A stretch of 64,000 nt of DNA from Noviherbaspirillum suwonense (GTDB lineage Bacteria > Pseudomonadota > Gammaproteobacteria > Burkholderiales > Burkholderiaceae_D). The DNA lies in NCBI RefSeq assembly GCF_900182955.1, contig NZ_FXUL01000031.1:1-64000 (forward strand). Direction: 5' to 3'. This document shows, one piece after another, positions 1 through 9,977 of this stretch. Each line of letters starts with the position of its first letter. Within the stretch, counting starts at the first letter, position 1. A program made the translations under genes and the position numbers. The notes under the pieces are model-generated. The model was not told the origin of the DNA and did no database searches. It was given only the letters and a program-made list of their open reading frames with translations.

Positions 1-104
1 ACTTCGGCCAGCGCATCCGGGTCGACCCGGCGGCCCTTGGGCGCCTCGCGCTTGCGTTGCCGGGTTGCGCCCTGCGCGAGGATGGGAATGACGACTTTGT
101 TCAT
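1..104 (-). CDS. Probable NAD-dependent formate dehydrogenase beta subunit (5' end only)
   Basis: Only the first 34 codons are in the window; the gene runs off the left edge. It starts MNKVVIPILAQG and then has a basic stretch and APKGRRVDPDALAEV. A PKGR-x-VDP segment like this precedes the NuoE-like domain in the fused NuoE/NuoF (NADH-binding) subunit of tungsten/molybdenum NAD-formate dehydrogenases, as I remember that family. The gene lies directly downstream of formyl-CoA transferase on the same strand, and formate is a product of that oxalate pathway, so the context fits. No convincing ribosome binding site precedes the ATG. The identification rests on a short N-terminus plus context and could be wrong. 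Confidence 0.5.
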   Translation of the reverse strand, partial: MNKVVIPILAQGATRQRKREAPKGRRVDPDALAE

Positions 105-182
105 GGTTTAAGCCTGTCTCATGCGGTACGTTATGCGACGTTATGCGTCAGGATCGCGGCGCCGGTCGATGGACCGGTCGAT

Positions 183-223
183 GCGGCGGGCGGCCGCAAG
201 CGGACGACGCCGTCGCCCGCCGC
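183..223 (-). terminator. Hairpin downstream of frc, possible terminator or processing site
   Basis: Perfect 10-bp inverted repeat, GCGGCGGGCG at 183-192 and CGCCCGCCGC at 214-223, just after the frc stop. There is no T-run, so it may slow rather than end transcription between frc and the next gene. Confidence 0.3.
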
Positions 224-238
224 CTGACAACCGTTCGT

Positions 239-1489
239 TCAGATCACGCGGTCTTCGCGCAGGGCGGCGATCTTTTCCGCCGAATATCCGAGCTGCGCCA
301 GCACCTCTTCGGTATGTTCGCCCAGCAGCGGCGAGCGCGTGACATCGGTCGGGCTGTCGGACATCTTGATCGGATTGCCCACCGTCAGGTACTTGCCGCG
401 CACCGGATGGTCGACCTCGACCACGGTGCCTGTCGCGCGCAGCGAAGGCTCCTCCGCGATTTCCTTCATCGACAGGATCGGTCCGCAGGGAATGTCGAAC
501 TTGTTGAGGACATCCATGGCTTCGAACTTGGTCATGGTCTTGGTCCACTCCTCCACCGTCGCGAAGATGGACATCAGGCGCGGCAGCCGCGCGCGGGGCG
601 TCGCGTAGTCCGGGTCGGTGATCCATTCCTCGCGTCCGATCACCCTGCAGATCGGCGCCCAGACCGGCGCCTGCGCGATGAAGTAGATATACGCATTCGG
701 GTCGGTCTCCCAGCCCTTGCACTTCAGGATCCAGCCCGGCTGGCCGCCGCCGGACGCATTGCCGGCGCGCGGCACCGCATCGCCGAACTTCGCGCCGCTG
801 GTGAACTGCGGATACTCTTCCATGACGCCGGTGCGTTCCAGCCGCTGCTGGTCGCGCAGCTTGACGCGGCACAGGTTCAGCACCGCGTCCTGCATCGCGG
901 TCAGCACCTTCTGGCCGCGGCCCGTCATCGTGCGCTGGTACAGCGCGGTGACGATGCCCAGCGCCAGGTGCAGGCCGGTGCCGCTGTCGCCGATCTGCGC
1001 GCCGGTGACCAGCGGCGGACCGTCGTCGAAGCCGGTGGTCGAGGCCGAGCCGCCGGCGCACTGCGCGACATTCTCGTAGACCTTGCAGTCCTCATAGGGG
1101 CCGGGGCCGAAGCCCTTGACCGAGGCCACGATCATGCGCGGGTTCAGTTCCTGGATGCGTTCCCAGCCAAAGCCCATGCGCTCGAGCGCGCCCGGCGCAA
1201 AGTTCTCGACCATCACGTCGCACTGCTTGATCAGGGTCTCCAGCACTTCCTTCCCCGCCGGCTTCTTCGTGTCCAGCGTGATCGAGCGCTTGTTATGGTT
1301 AAGCATGGTGAAGTACAAACTGTCGGCGTCGGGCACGTCCCGCAGCTGGCCGCGGGTCGCGTCGCCCTCGCCGGCGCGCTCGACCTTGATCACGTCCGCG
1401 CCGAACCATGCCAGCAGCTGGGTACAGGTCGGGCCGGACTGGACATGGGTGAAGTCCAGAATACGGACGCCATCAAGCGCTTTACTCAT
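239..1489 (-). CDS. frc: Formyl-CoA:oxalate CoA-transferase
   Basis: Class III CoA-transferase, 416 aa, that moves CoA from formyl-CoA to oxalate, giving oxalyl-CoA for decarboxylation plus formate. The sequence is close to E. coli Frc along its whole length: the N-terminus [16 protein letters not shown], then [24 protein letters not shown], the DGPPLV region, LRDQQRL and [19 protein letters not shown], ending with [11 protein letters not shown]. The catalytic aspartate of the family lies in the [10 protein letters not shown] segment. The chosen ATG (1487-1489) has AGGAG eight nucleotides upstream, whereas the in-frame ATG further upstream has none. The likely formate dehydrogenase subunit follows on the same strand, and a Crp/Fnr regulator is divergent. 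Oxalyl-CoA decarboxylase is not in the window. Confidence 0.93.
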   Translation of the reverse strand: MSKALDGVRILDFTHVQSGPTCTQLLAWFGADVIKVERAGEGDATRGQLRDVPDADSLYFTMLNHNKRSITLDTKKPAGKEVLETLIKQCDVMVENFAPGALERMGFGWERIQELNPRMIVASVKGFGPGPYEDCKVYENVAQCAGGSASTTGFDDGPPLVTGAQIGDSGTGLHLALGIVTALYQRTMTGRGQKVLTAMQDAVLNLCRVKLRDQQRLERTGVMEEYPQFTSGAKFGDAVPRAGNASGGGQPGWILKCKGWETDPNAYIYFIAQAPVWAPICRVIGREEWITDPDYATPRARLPRLMSIFATVEEWTKTMTKFEAMDVLNKFDIPCGPILSMKEIAEEPSLRATGTVVEVDHPVRGKYLTVGNPIKMSDSPTDVTRSPLLGEHTEEVLAQLGYSAEKIAALREDRVI

Positions 1490-1685
1490 TGCTGTCTCCT
1501 GATTATGGTGTTCTGTGGCGCCCGTCTCTGGCGGCATCGCGGTCAGGAAGGCCGGGGGTCATGGGGACGATCCCGTTCAGGCCGGCGCATCGCGCCAGCG
1601 CTTGCTGAGAGGGTTCCCGGCCTGTGCCCGCATCGTCGTTCATACCGCCAACTCCTTGATTTCGCTTTGTTTCTGCGGCCCGGGA

Positions 1686-1740
1686 GGCTGATGATTTATC
1701 ATAACGATCAGCCCCGGTTTTCCTCATTGACCGGGGTCAA
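1686..1740. promoter_or_regulatory. FNR-type palindrome and second dyad between frc and the Crp/Fnr gene
   Basis: TTGACCGGGGTCAA at 1727-1740 is a perfect palindrome of the TTGAC-N4-GTCAA type bound by Fnr/Dnr-class regulators, 46 bp before the regulator start. A second dyad has 7-bp arms GGCTGAT (1686-1692) and ATCAGCC (1707-1713), with ATGAT-TT-ATCAT nested at its left side. The 296-bp intergenic region between frc and the regulator holds no other recognisable feature. Confidence 0.6.
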
Positions 1741-1785
1741 TTTTCGCCGCATGATGTCCATCCGCTTCGACAACCGCAAATTGCC

Positions 1786-2394
1786 ATGTCTTCCGTAGCA
1801 AGCCATCCAGAAAAAAACATCATCCGCGTCCAGCTCAAGCAGAACACCGTTCTCAAGAACCTGAGGGACAGCGAGATGGCCGCGCTTGAGCCTTATCTTA
1901 CTATCGTCGACTGCCAGAAAGGCGAATGCCTGCTGCACCAGGGCATCTACGATATGGAACAGTACTTCATTCTCGACGGCATACTCAAGCGCGCGGTGAC
2001 GAACCAGAACGCCAAGGAAATGATCCTGCGCTTCGGCGCCGAGCGCGACATTGAAACGAGCTATGCGGCCTGGCGCCTGAAGACGCCGACGCCGTACAGC
2101 ATCGTGTCGGTGACCAAGGCGCGCGTGGCCAAGCTCTCGTTGCCGCAATGGGTATTGTTCATCGAGAGTCATGCCGAAGTGAAACAGGCTTTTGAGTTCG
2201 AGGTGATGCACCTGATGAGCGAGATCATGGCGCACACGATCACGCTGCACCTGCTCAATGCGCCCGGCCGCGTGCATCGCTTCGTGCGCAAGCACGCGGA
2301 CCTGTTCGAGCGCCTGCCGAAAAAGGAGCTGGCATCCTACCTGAACCTGTCGCCCGAGACGCTGAGCCGCCTGAAGAACCAGGGCAAGATCTAG
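1786..2394 (+). CDS. Crp/Fnr family transcriptional regulator
   Basis: A 202-aa regulator. Residues about 20-120 form a cyclic-nucleotide-binding-like beta roll (KGECLLHQGIYDMEQYFILDG). A long dimerisation helix follows, then a winged HTH ending LPKKELASYLNLSPETLSR. The recognition helix carries E-T-L-S-R, the E-xx-S-R signature of Fnr-class proteins that read TTGA half-sites; a matching palindrome lies just upstream, which suggests autoregulation and perhaps control of frc. There is no N-terminal cysteine cluster, so it is not an Fnr-type iron-sulfur sensor; the ligand is unknown. No clear Shine-Dalgarno precedes the ATG at 1786, so the start is less certain than the family. Confidence 0.85.
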   Translation: MSSVASHPEKNIIRVQLKQNTVLKNLRDSEMAALEPYLTIVDCQKGECLLHQGIYDMEQYFILDGILKRAVTNQNAKEMILRFGAERDIETSYAAWRLKTPTPYSIVSVTKARVAKLSLPQWVLFIESHAEVKQAFEFEVMHLMSEIMAHTITLHLLNAPGRVHRFVRKHADLFERLPKKELASYLNLSPETLSRLKNQGKI

Positions 2395-2459
2395 GGCCGG
2401 CCGGCCGTCATGCGCAATGCGCCGCGTCCGGCCGGCGTTGCGCCGGCGTGCGCCGGCGC

Positions 2460-3404
2460 TTACCCGCGGTTATAACGCGCGGCGAGACGCGCGACGGTCG
2501 CATGGAAATCGCGGACGGTTTCCTCGATGATGTCCTGCACCGGCCGCACCGCATCGATGCGGCCGCAGACCTGGCCGGTCAGCGCGATCGCCGCTTCCAT
2601 GTCCCCGCCGAAATAGAGCGCCTGCACGCCGGCGAATTCGCTCATAATGCTCTCCGGCACCTGCTGCTCGACACGCGTGCTGCGCGCGGTCCGCAATGCG
2701 CGCAGGGCCGGGCCCTTGCCGCCGCGGTTGAGGAACACGGTGTCGGTTTCCTGCGCCTCGACGATGGCCTTTTTCCAGTTGTCATGCACCGGCGACTCGG
2801 ACGCCGACAGCATCCGCGTGCCCATCTGTATGCCTTCGGCGCCCATCGCGAACGCAGCCGCCATGGTCGCGCCGTCGCTGAAGCCGCCGGCGCCGATCAC
2901 GGGCACATCGACTTTCGAGCACACCAGCGGCAGCAGCACCATCGATGCCACGTCCCGCTGGTTCTTGAAGCCGCCGCCTTCGCTGCCCTCGACGATCAGG
3001 CCGTCGACGCCCGCCGCGACCGCCTTCAATGCGCCGGCCAGCGTCGGCACGACGTGGAACACCGTCAGCCCTGCCGCCTTCAGGTCGGCGCAGTAGCGGC
3101 TGGGGTCGCCGGCCGAGGTCGTGACGAATTTCACGCCCTGGTCGACCACGAACTGCACGATGCCCGGGTCGCGCACATAGGCCAGCGCAATGTTGACGCC
3201 GAAGGGCTTGTCGGTCAGTTCCCGCATCTTGCGGATCTCGCCGCGGATCGCGTCGAGGTCGCCGGACGAGGTTTCGATGATGCCCATGGCGCCGGCGTTC
3301 GACACGGCCGACGCCAGCTGCGCCCGGGCGATCCATCCCATCGGGGCCTGGATGACCGGGTAGTCAACGCCGAGCAGTTCGGTGACGCGGTTGCTGATCT
3401 TCAT
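2460..3404 (-). CDS. Nitronate monooxygenase / FabK-like flavoprotein
   Basis: A 314-aa TIM-barrel FMN protein of the 2-nitropropane dioxygenase/NMO family. Visible family signatures are VDYPVIQAPMGWI at the N-terminus, the phosphate-binding VPVIGAGGFSDG and MGAEGIQMGTR. The substrate cannot be set from sequence; members include nitronate monooxygenases and enoyl reductases. An SD (AAGGAG) precedes the ATG. It is the last gene of a three-gene leftward operon, 15 bp after an ABC substrate-binding protein and downstream of an acyl-CoA ligase, so it may act on a CoA-linked or imported organic acid. The convergent gap to the Crp/Fnr gene is GC-rich with inverted GCGCCGGC units. Confidence 0.8.
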   Translation of the reverse strand: MKISNRVTELLGVDYPVIQAPMGWIARAQLASAVSNAGAMGIIETSSGDLDAIRGEIRKMRELTDKPFGVNIALAYVRDPGIVQFVVDQGVKFVTTSAGDPSRYCADLKAAGLTVFHVVPTLAGALKAVAAGVDGLIVEGSEGGGFKNQRDVASMVLLPLVCSKVDVPVIGAGGFSDGATMAAAFAMGAEGIQMGTRMLSASESPVHDNWKKAIVEAQETDTVFLNRGGKGPALRALRTARSTRVEQQVPESIMSEFAGVQALYFGGDMEAAIALTGQVCGRIDAVRPVQDIIEETVRDFHATVARLAARYNRG

Positions 3405-3419
3405 TACTGTTTTTCTCCT

Positions 3420-4670
3420 TTACTGGCTGGCCGGACGCTTCATCTGGCACGAAGTCGGCTGGGTCGCGACGAAGGTCTCGATCTTCTGGTCGGTCTTCCA
3501 GCCATAGCCGGTTTTTTCCTGGTCGAAGCGCACGTCCTTGCCATTCGTCTTGGTCCAGGTGGCAATGTACATCGGCTGCTGCGCCTGGTGGTCGGACTTG
3601 CGCATCTCGACGTCGCCGTTCAGGCTCTTGACCGTCATGCCTTCCATCGCGAACGCGACCTTGACCGGGTCGGCCGTGCCGGCCTGCTTGATCGCCTTCG
3701 ACAGCATCGCGATCGCGCTGTGGCTGGACATGAGCCAGTAGTCCTCGTCGAACTTCTTGCGGGTCGCCTCGATCAGGTCCGCGCCGGCGAAGGTCTCGTT
3801 GTTCGGATTCCACTGGCTGACGTTCTTCACCCGGTCCGCGCCGGCTGCGCCCATCGCGGTCGGCACGCCCGTCGTGTAGGCGGTATAGGTGTAGAAGTTG
3901 ACTTTGAGGTCGGCTTCCTTGGCCGAGCGGATCAGCAGCGCCAGGTCATTGCCCCAGTTGCCGGTGATGACCGAGTCCGCGCCCGACGCCTTGATCTTCG
4001 CGATGTAGGGCGAGAAGTCCTTGACCGTGGCGATCGGGTGCAGGTCGTCGCCGACGATCTGTATGTCCGGGCGCTTGCGCTTCAGGTATTCCTTCGCCGC
4101 GCGGCTGACCTGGTGGCCGAGCGCATAGTTCTGCCCGATGATGAACACCTTCTTGATCGACTGGTCCTTCGCCATGTAGCTGGTCACCGCTTCCATGCGC
4201 ATGTCGGAATTCGGCTCGAAGCGGAAATGCCAGAAGCTGCACTTGCTGTTGGTCAGGTCCGGGTCCAGCGCCGCGTAGTCTAGGTAGACCAGTTCCTTGC
4301 CGGGGTTGCGCTCGTTGTGCTTGTTGATGCCGTCGATCAGCGCGAAGGCGACGCCCGAGCCGCCGCCCTGCGCGACATAGCGGTAGCCCTGGTCGATCGC
4401 GGTCTTCAGCTGCGAGGCCGAATCCTGCGGGCTGCCCTTGCCGTCGAAGCCGACCACCTCGATGGTATTGCCGGGGCCCGCCCATTTCTGCTGGCTGGCC
4501 ACCTCCGCCACCATCTGGAAGTTCTTCAGCGCGGTCTGGCCCGGCGGCGCGAAAGCGCCGGTCAGCGCGTCGATGAATGCGATCCTGACGTTTTCCGCCG
4601 AAGCGGCGGGCGCCGCGCAGATTGCCGCTGCCGCGAGGGCCATTGCGCCTGCTGCCGAGTACTGTTTCAT
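3420..4670 (-). CDS. ABC transporter periplasmic substrate-binding protein (Peripla_BP_6)
   Basis: A 416-aa branched-chain amino acid-type (LivJ/HAAT class) binding protein. A Sec signal peptide is evident: MKQYSAAGAMALAAAAICA and then cleavage after PAASA. The mature part begins with the usual VRIAFIDALTGAFAPPGQ and has a YLDYAALDP lobe and a VFIIGQNYALGHQ hinge region. SD AGGAGA precedes the ATG, which overlaps the stop of the upstream ligase gene (ATGA). No permease or ATPase genes lie nearby, so it is an orphan that must borrow a transporter encoded elsewhere. The ligase context suggests a carboxylate or aromatic acid rather than an amino acid (inference). Confidence 0.88.
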   Translation of the reverse strand: MKQYSAAGAMALAAAAICAAPAASAENVRIAFIDALTGAFAPPGQTALKNFQMVAEVASQQKWAGPGNTIEVVGFDGKGSPQDSASQLKTAIDQGYRYVAQGGGSGVAFALIDGINKHNERNPGKELVYLDYAALDPDLTNSKCSFWHFRFEPNSDMRMEAVTSYMAKDQSIKKVFIIGQNYALGHQVSRAAKEYLKRKRPDIQIVGDDLHPIATVKDFSPYIAKIKASGADSVITGNWGNDLALLIRSAKEADLKVNFYTYTAYTTGVPTAMGAAGADRVKNVSQWNPNNETFAGADLIEATRKKFDEDYWLMSSHSAIAMLSKAIKQAGTADPVKVAFAMEGMTVKSLNGDVEMRKSDHQAQQPMYIATWTKTNGKDVRFDQEKTGYGWKTDQKIETFVATQPTSCQMKRPASQ

Positions 4671-6409
4671 GTCGTCTCCTTCGTTGTGTTTTTTGCAGCG
4701 GATGCCGCCCTGTCCTGCTCTTCCTGGTACAGCGCCACTTTCGACAGCTTGCCGACCGGCGTCCTCGGCAATGCGTCCCGGAACTCCATTGCCTGCACCA
4801 TTTCATGCTTGCCCAGCGCATCCCTGAGAAACAGTTTCAGTTCGTCGAGCGAAAACGGCGATGCGCCGTCCCGCAGCCGGATGTAGGCCTTCGGATGCTG
4901 TCCGCGATAGGCGTCGGCAATGCCGATCACGATGACTTCGGCCACATCGGGATGCCGGTAGATGGCTTCCTCGATGGCGCGCGGATAGACATTGAAGCCG
5001 CTGCACAGCAGCATGTCCTTGATGCGGTCGGCGATATACAGGAAGCCGTTTTCGTCCATGCTGCCGACATCGCCGGTGCGGAAGTAGCCGTCGGCGGTCA
5101 TCGACTCCGCCGTGGCGTCCGGCTTGTTCCAGTAGCCCTTGAGCACGTTGGGGCCGGCCACGCAGATCTCGCCGCGCTCGCCGTAGGCGACATAGCGCTG
5201 CGGGTCGTTGACGTCGATAAAGCGGATGTCGACGCCGCACAGCGGTATGCCGCAGGCGCCGGGCGGACTGGCCGCGCCGCGCGGCGTCACGGTGCCGACG
5301 CCGCACATCTCCGTCATGCCCCAGCCTTCCAGCACAAACTGCCCGGTAATGCGGCGGAAGCGCTCGCTGATCTCCGCCGGCAGCGGCGCGCCACCGGAAT
5401 TGCAGAAACGCAGCGACGACAGGTCGGCCCGGTCGAGGCTGGCGCAGGCATTGAGCGCGGTGAACATGGTGGGCACGCCGAAAAATACCGTGGCCCGCTT
5501 CGCGGCGATCTCCGCAATCGCGCGCTCGGGGTCGAAACGCAGGTGCAGCACGCTGCGCGCGGCCAGCCGCACCGCCAGCAGCAGGTTGAAGGTCAGCGCA
5601 TAGATATGGAACAGCGGCAGCACACAGAGGAAGATTTCGCCGCCCGGCCGCAGGCCGTCGCTGCCGCCGGTATTCATCACCGCCTGGCTCGCCGCCGCCG
5701 ACAGGTTGCCATGCGTGAGCACCGCGCCCTTGGGCATGCCGGTGGTGCCGCCGGTGTACTGCAGCACCGCGATGGCGGTATCGACATCGATGGCGGCGGC
5801 CTGGACGGGCGCCGCGTCCGCGGCGACCAGGTCCTGGAAGCGCAGCCGGGCATCGTTCCAGCCGACGTCCACGACCCGCTCGCTGGCGGCGGAAAAGCCG
5901 CTGCCCGCCATTTCCGCCAGGTTGCCGACCACCAGGCAGCGCAGGCGGGTGGTGCGCAGCATGTCGTCCATCAGCGGGTAGAGCGAAGCCGGGTCCAGCG
6001 TGACCATGATGTCGGTCTCGCTGTCGGCGATCTTGTGCCGGATGACATTCACCGCGTCGAGCGGCGAATAATTGACGATGGTGCCGCCGGCTTTCAGGAC
6101 GGCGAAGAACATCACGACATAGTGCGGCGTGTTGGGCAGGTAGAGGCCGACGTGCACGCCCGGACTGACGCCCAGCCGCTGCAATCCGGCGGCAGCGCGG
6201 TCGGCCAGCTCGCGCAGCGCGCGGTAGCTGTACGTCTTGCCTTCGAATTCGATCGCCACATGGTCGGGGCAGGCCGCCGCCGTTTCATCGAGCAGACGAT
6301 GGACCGGGCTTTTCGCGGGCGGGGCATGCCAGTCCACCCCTGGCGGGTAATTGCGCAGCCACGGGCGGCTGCCTGCGGCGGGCGGCGTGTTCATGCTCGT
6401 ACCGGGCAT
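4667..6409 (-). CDS. AMP-forming acyl-CoA ligase (long-chain/dicarboxylate type)
   Basis: A 580-aa ANL superfamily enzyme. The P-loop motif is YTGGTTGMPKGAVLTH and the A5 region is LEGWGMTEM. The A7-A8 hinge includes YFRTGDVGSMDENG and IADRIKDML, and the A10 lysine segment is RTPVGKLSK. It would activate a carboxylic acid with ATP and CoA. Overall style resembles long-chain fatty acyl-CoA ligases and PimA-type dicarboxylate-CoA ligases; the substrate is not determinable here. The start at 6409 is chosen because AGGAG lies nine bases upstream; a second ATG five codons later is possible. It is the first gene of the operon with the binding protein and NMO-like gene, and a LysR gene sits upstream on the same strand. 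Confidence 0.85.
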   Translation of the reverse strand: MPGTSMNTPPAAGSRPWLRNYPPGVDWHAPPAKSPVHRLLDETAAACPDHVAIEFEGKTYSYRALRELADRAAAGLQRLGVSPGVHVGLYLPNTPHYVVMFFAVLKAGGTIVNYSPLDAVNVIRHKIADSETDIMVTLDPASLYPLMDDMLRTTRLRCLVVGNLAEMAGSGFSAASERVVDVGWNDARLRFQDLVAADAAPVQAAAIDVDTAIAVLQYTGGTTGMPKGAVLTHGNLSAAASQAVMNTGGSDGLRPGGEIFLCVLPLFHIYALTFNLLLAVRLAARSVLHLRFDPERAIAEIAAKRATVFFGVPTMFTALNACASLDRADLSSLRFCNSGGAPLPAEISERFRRITGQFVLEGWGMTEMCGVGTVTPRGAASPPGACGIPLCGVDIRFIDVNDPQRYVAYGERGEICVAGPNVLKGYWNKPDATAESMTADGYFRTGDVGSMDENGFLYIADRIKDMLLCSGFNVYPRAIEEAIYRHPDVAEVIVIGIADAYRGQHPKAYIRLRDGASPFSLDELKLFLRDALGKHEMVQAMEFRDALPRTPVGKLSKVALYQEEQDRAASAAKNTTKETT

Positions 6410-6532
6410 AGGGCGGGTCTCCTGATGATGTCGGCATTCCGCACCGGAAACCGGAAAACGCAGGCGGGTTGCCGGAGCAACTGCCATTGCCGACTTTTGT
6501 CAGCGCTAGGCTAAGGTTCAGACTAAACGAAA

Positions 6533-6576
6533 TCCAATGATTTTATTGGATAAGCCATTATGCATTCCGTGCATAA
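6533..6576. promoter_or_regulatory. Two adjacent dyads upstream of the ligase operon, candidate LysR operator
   Basis: TCCAAT-N6-ATTGGA occupies 6533-6550, and TTATGCA-N5-TGCATAA occupies 6558-6576. Both are perfect inverted repeats. They lie about 125 bp upstream of the acyl-CoA ligase start, between it and the LysR gene, where a LysR regulator would be expected to bind. Confidence 0.5.
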
Positions 6577-6657
6577 AGGTGCCGGTTAGCGGCCCGGTCC
6601 CATGGCTGCCCAGCCAAATGCTGCCTTGACAGTCATTCGGGAGGCGTTCAAAGGCAT

Positions 6658-7602
6658 TCAGGGCGACGGGTTTTTCGCAGGCAGAAGATCGATCGCGTGC
6701 ATGTCGCCGATGGCTTCCAGCAGCCTTTCCCGGAACCACAGTCGGCCGCCGTCGTTGGCCGCGCCTTTTTCTGCATACAGGAACCATTCGCAGGCCGGCA
6801 CCTCGAACGGCGGCTGCAGCAGCTGGTTCTGGAATGCATCATTGAAGATCGACGCGAAATGCAGCGGCATCGTCGCCAGCAGGTCGCTGCGGCTGACGAT
6901 GCGGCAGGCAGCCGCGTAATGCTGGCAGCGCACCCGTATGCGCCGGTCCAGCCCGAGGCGGCGCAGCGCCATGTCGGCGATGCCGGTGCCGAGGCGGCGC
7001 GAGGACACCTGGATATGCTCGAGCGCAAGGTAGGATTGCAGGTCGATGCCGCCCTGCACCAGCGGGTGGCCGCGGCGCGCCAGCACCACCATCGGGTCGG
7101 AAAACACCGGTTCGTGGGTGATGTCGGCGGGCATGGGCATCAGCACGTCGACCGCGGCGTCGAGCGAGCCCTCGCGCAAGGCGTTTTCGATGCGCTGGCG
7201 GTTGCTGTAGCCGGTGGCGATCTCGATGTTCGGCGCCGAGCGCTCGATCCGCTCGACCAGCGCCGGCAGCAGCAGCGAATCGATCGGGTCGCCGATGGCC
7301 AGCGTGAAGGTGCGCTGGGCGCTGCCGGCGTCGAAGTAGCCGCTGCGCTGCAGGGTGCCCTCCATGCTTTGCAGCGCCACCCGCACGTCGCCTATCAGCG
7401 CCCGGGCCCGGACCGTCGGCACCATGCCCTTGCTATTGCGTTCGAACAAGGGGTCGTCGAACAGCGAGCGCAGGCGTCCCAGCGCATGGCTGACTGCCGA
7501 CTGCGACAGGTTAAGCTTGCTGGCAGCGGGCGTGATCCCGCCGGAGGTAAAAATTGCCTCGAACACGACGAAAAGGTTGAGGTCGACGCGGGACAGGTTC
7601 AT
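6658..7602 (-). CDS. LysR-family transcriptional regulator
   Basis: A 314-aa regulator. The N-terminal winged HTH is typical (VDLNLFVVFEAIF, then ASKLNLSQSAVSHALGRLR and DDPLFERNSKGMVPT). A periplasmic-binding-like effector domain follows from about residue 95. The form DPLFxRxxxGM-x-PT is that of the NodD/NahR/PcaQ-like group, often activators of aromatic or acid catabolism. It is tandem with, not divergent from, the ligase operon it probably controls. The start at 7602 (MNLSRVDLNL) is the family start; an upstream in-frame extension of 30 codons is unlikely. Confidence 0.88.
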   Translation of the reverse strand: MNLSRVDLNLFVVFEAIFTSGGITPAASKLNLSQSAVSHALGRLRSLFDDPLFERNSKGMVPTVRARALIGDVRVALQSMEGTLQRSGYFDAGSAQRTFTLAIGDPIDSLLLPALVERIERSAPNIEIATGYSNRQRIENALREGSLDAAVDVLMPMPADITHEPVFSDPMVVLARRGHPLVQGGIDLQSYLALEHIQVSSRRLGTGIADMALRRLGLDRRIRVRCQHYAAACRIVSRSDLLATMPLHFASIFNDAFQNQLLQPPFEVPACEWFLYAEKGAANDGGRLWFRERLLEAIGDMHAIDLLPAKNPSP

Positions 7603-7859
7603 GGGAAGTCGCTTGCCTTGATTGGGCAGGATTGTAGTGCATGCGGTGTTCCAGTACCCTTTTGGCGGATTTCCTTGCGAAAACCGTCCCAATTAACACT
7701 TTAGATTCCGGAAAGTGGCCGCAATTGTCCCTCGGTTTCGTTAAATTTGCAGTCCGGTCATTGTCTGGACTGCAACCCGATGTGCAGGTTCTGTCGGCAT
7801 CTGCCAGGCTGACGTCTTGCATCCGGTAATTCAGGCGCCGTTCAAGTAAAGGAAGTTAC

Positions 7860-9734
<1,875 letters not shown>

Positions 9735-9797
9735 GCGGCGGCACGGCAGGCACACCGCCTGCCGTCGCGCGGCTCGATCGAGCCGCCAAGGAAAAAA

Positions 9798-9830
9798 GGG
9801 AGCCGCAGCAAGTGCGGCTCCCTTTTTCTT
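9798..9830 (+). terminator. Rho-independent terminator after ftsH
   Basis: Stem GGGAGCCGCA (9798-9807), 5-nt loop, TGCGGCTCCC (9813-9822), followed by TTTTTCTTT. An A-run precedes the stem, so it may also serve the opposite strand. A perfect palindrome CGGCTCGATCGAGCCG lies just upstream at 9770-9785. Confidence 0.9.
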
Positions 9831-9977
9831 TGGCTGCTTCTTTGGCTGCTCGCGGGCGGTGCCGGGGACACGGGTAGGATTGGTCCCCGACTGTCCGGGA
9901 TTTTTCCTTCGCCAGGACCCGGACCTGCGTTCCCGCCTCGGCGTTGGTCCGGGCGGCGCCGTCCCAATGCCGCCGTT

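Noticed and set aside
2448-4283. A 611-codon plus-strand open frame
   Set aside because: Antisense to the NMO-like and binding-protein genes, which have clear family matches and a signal peptide.
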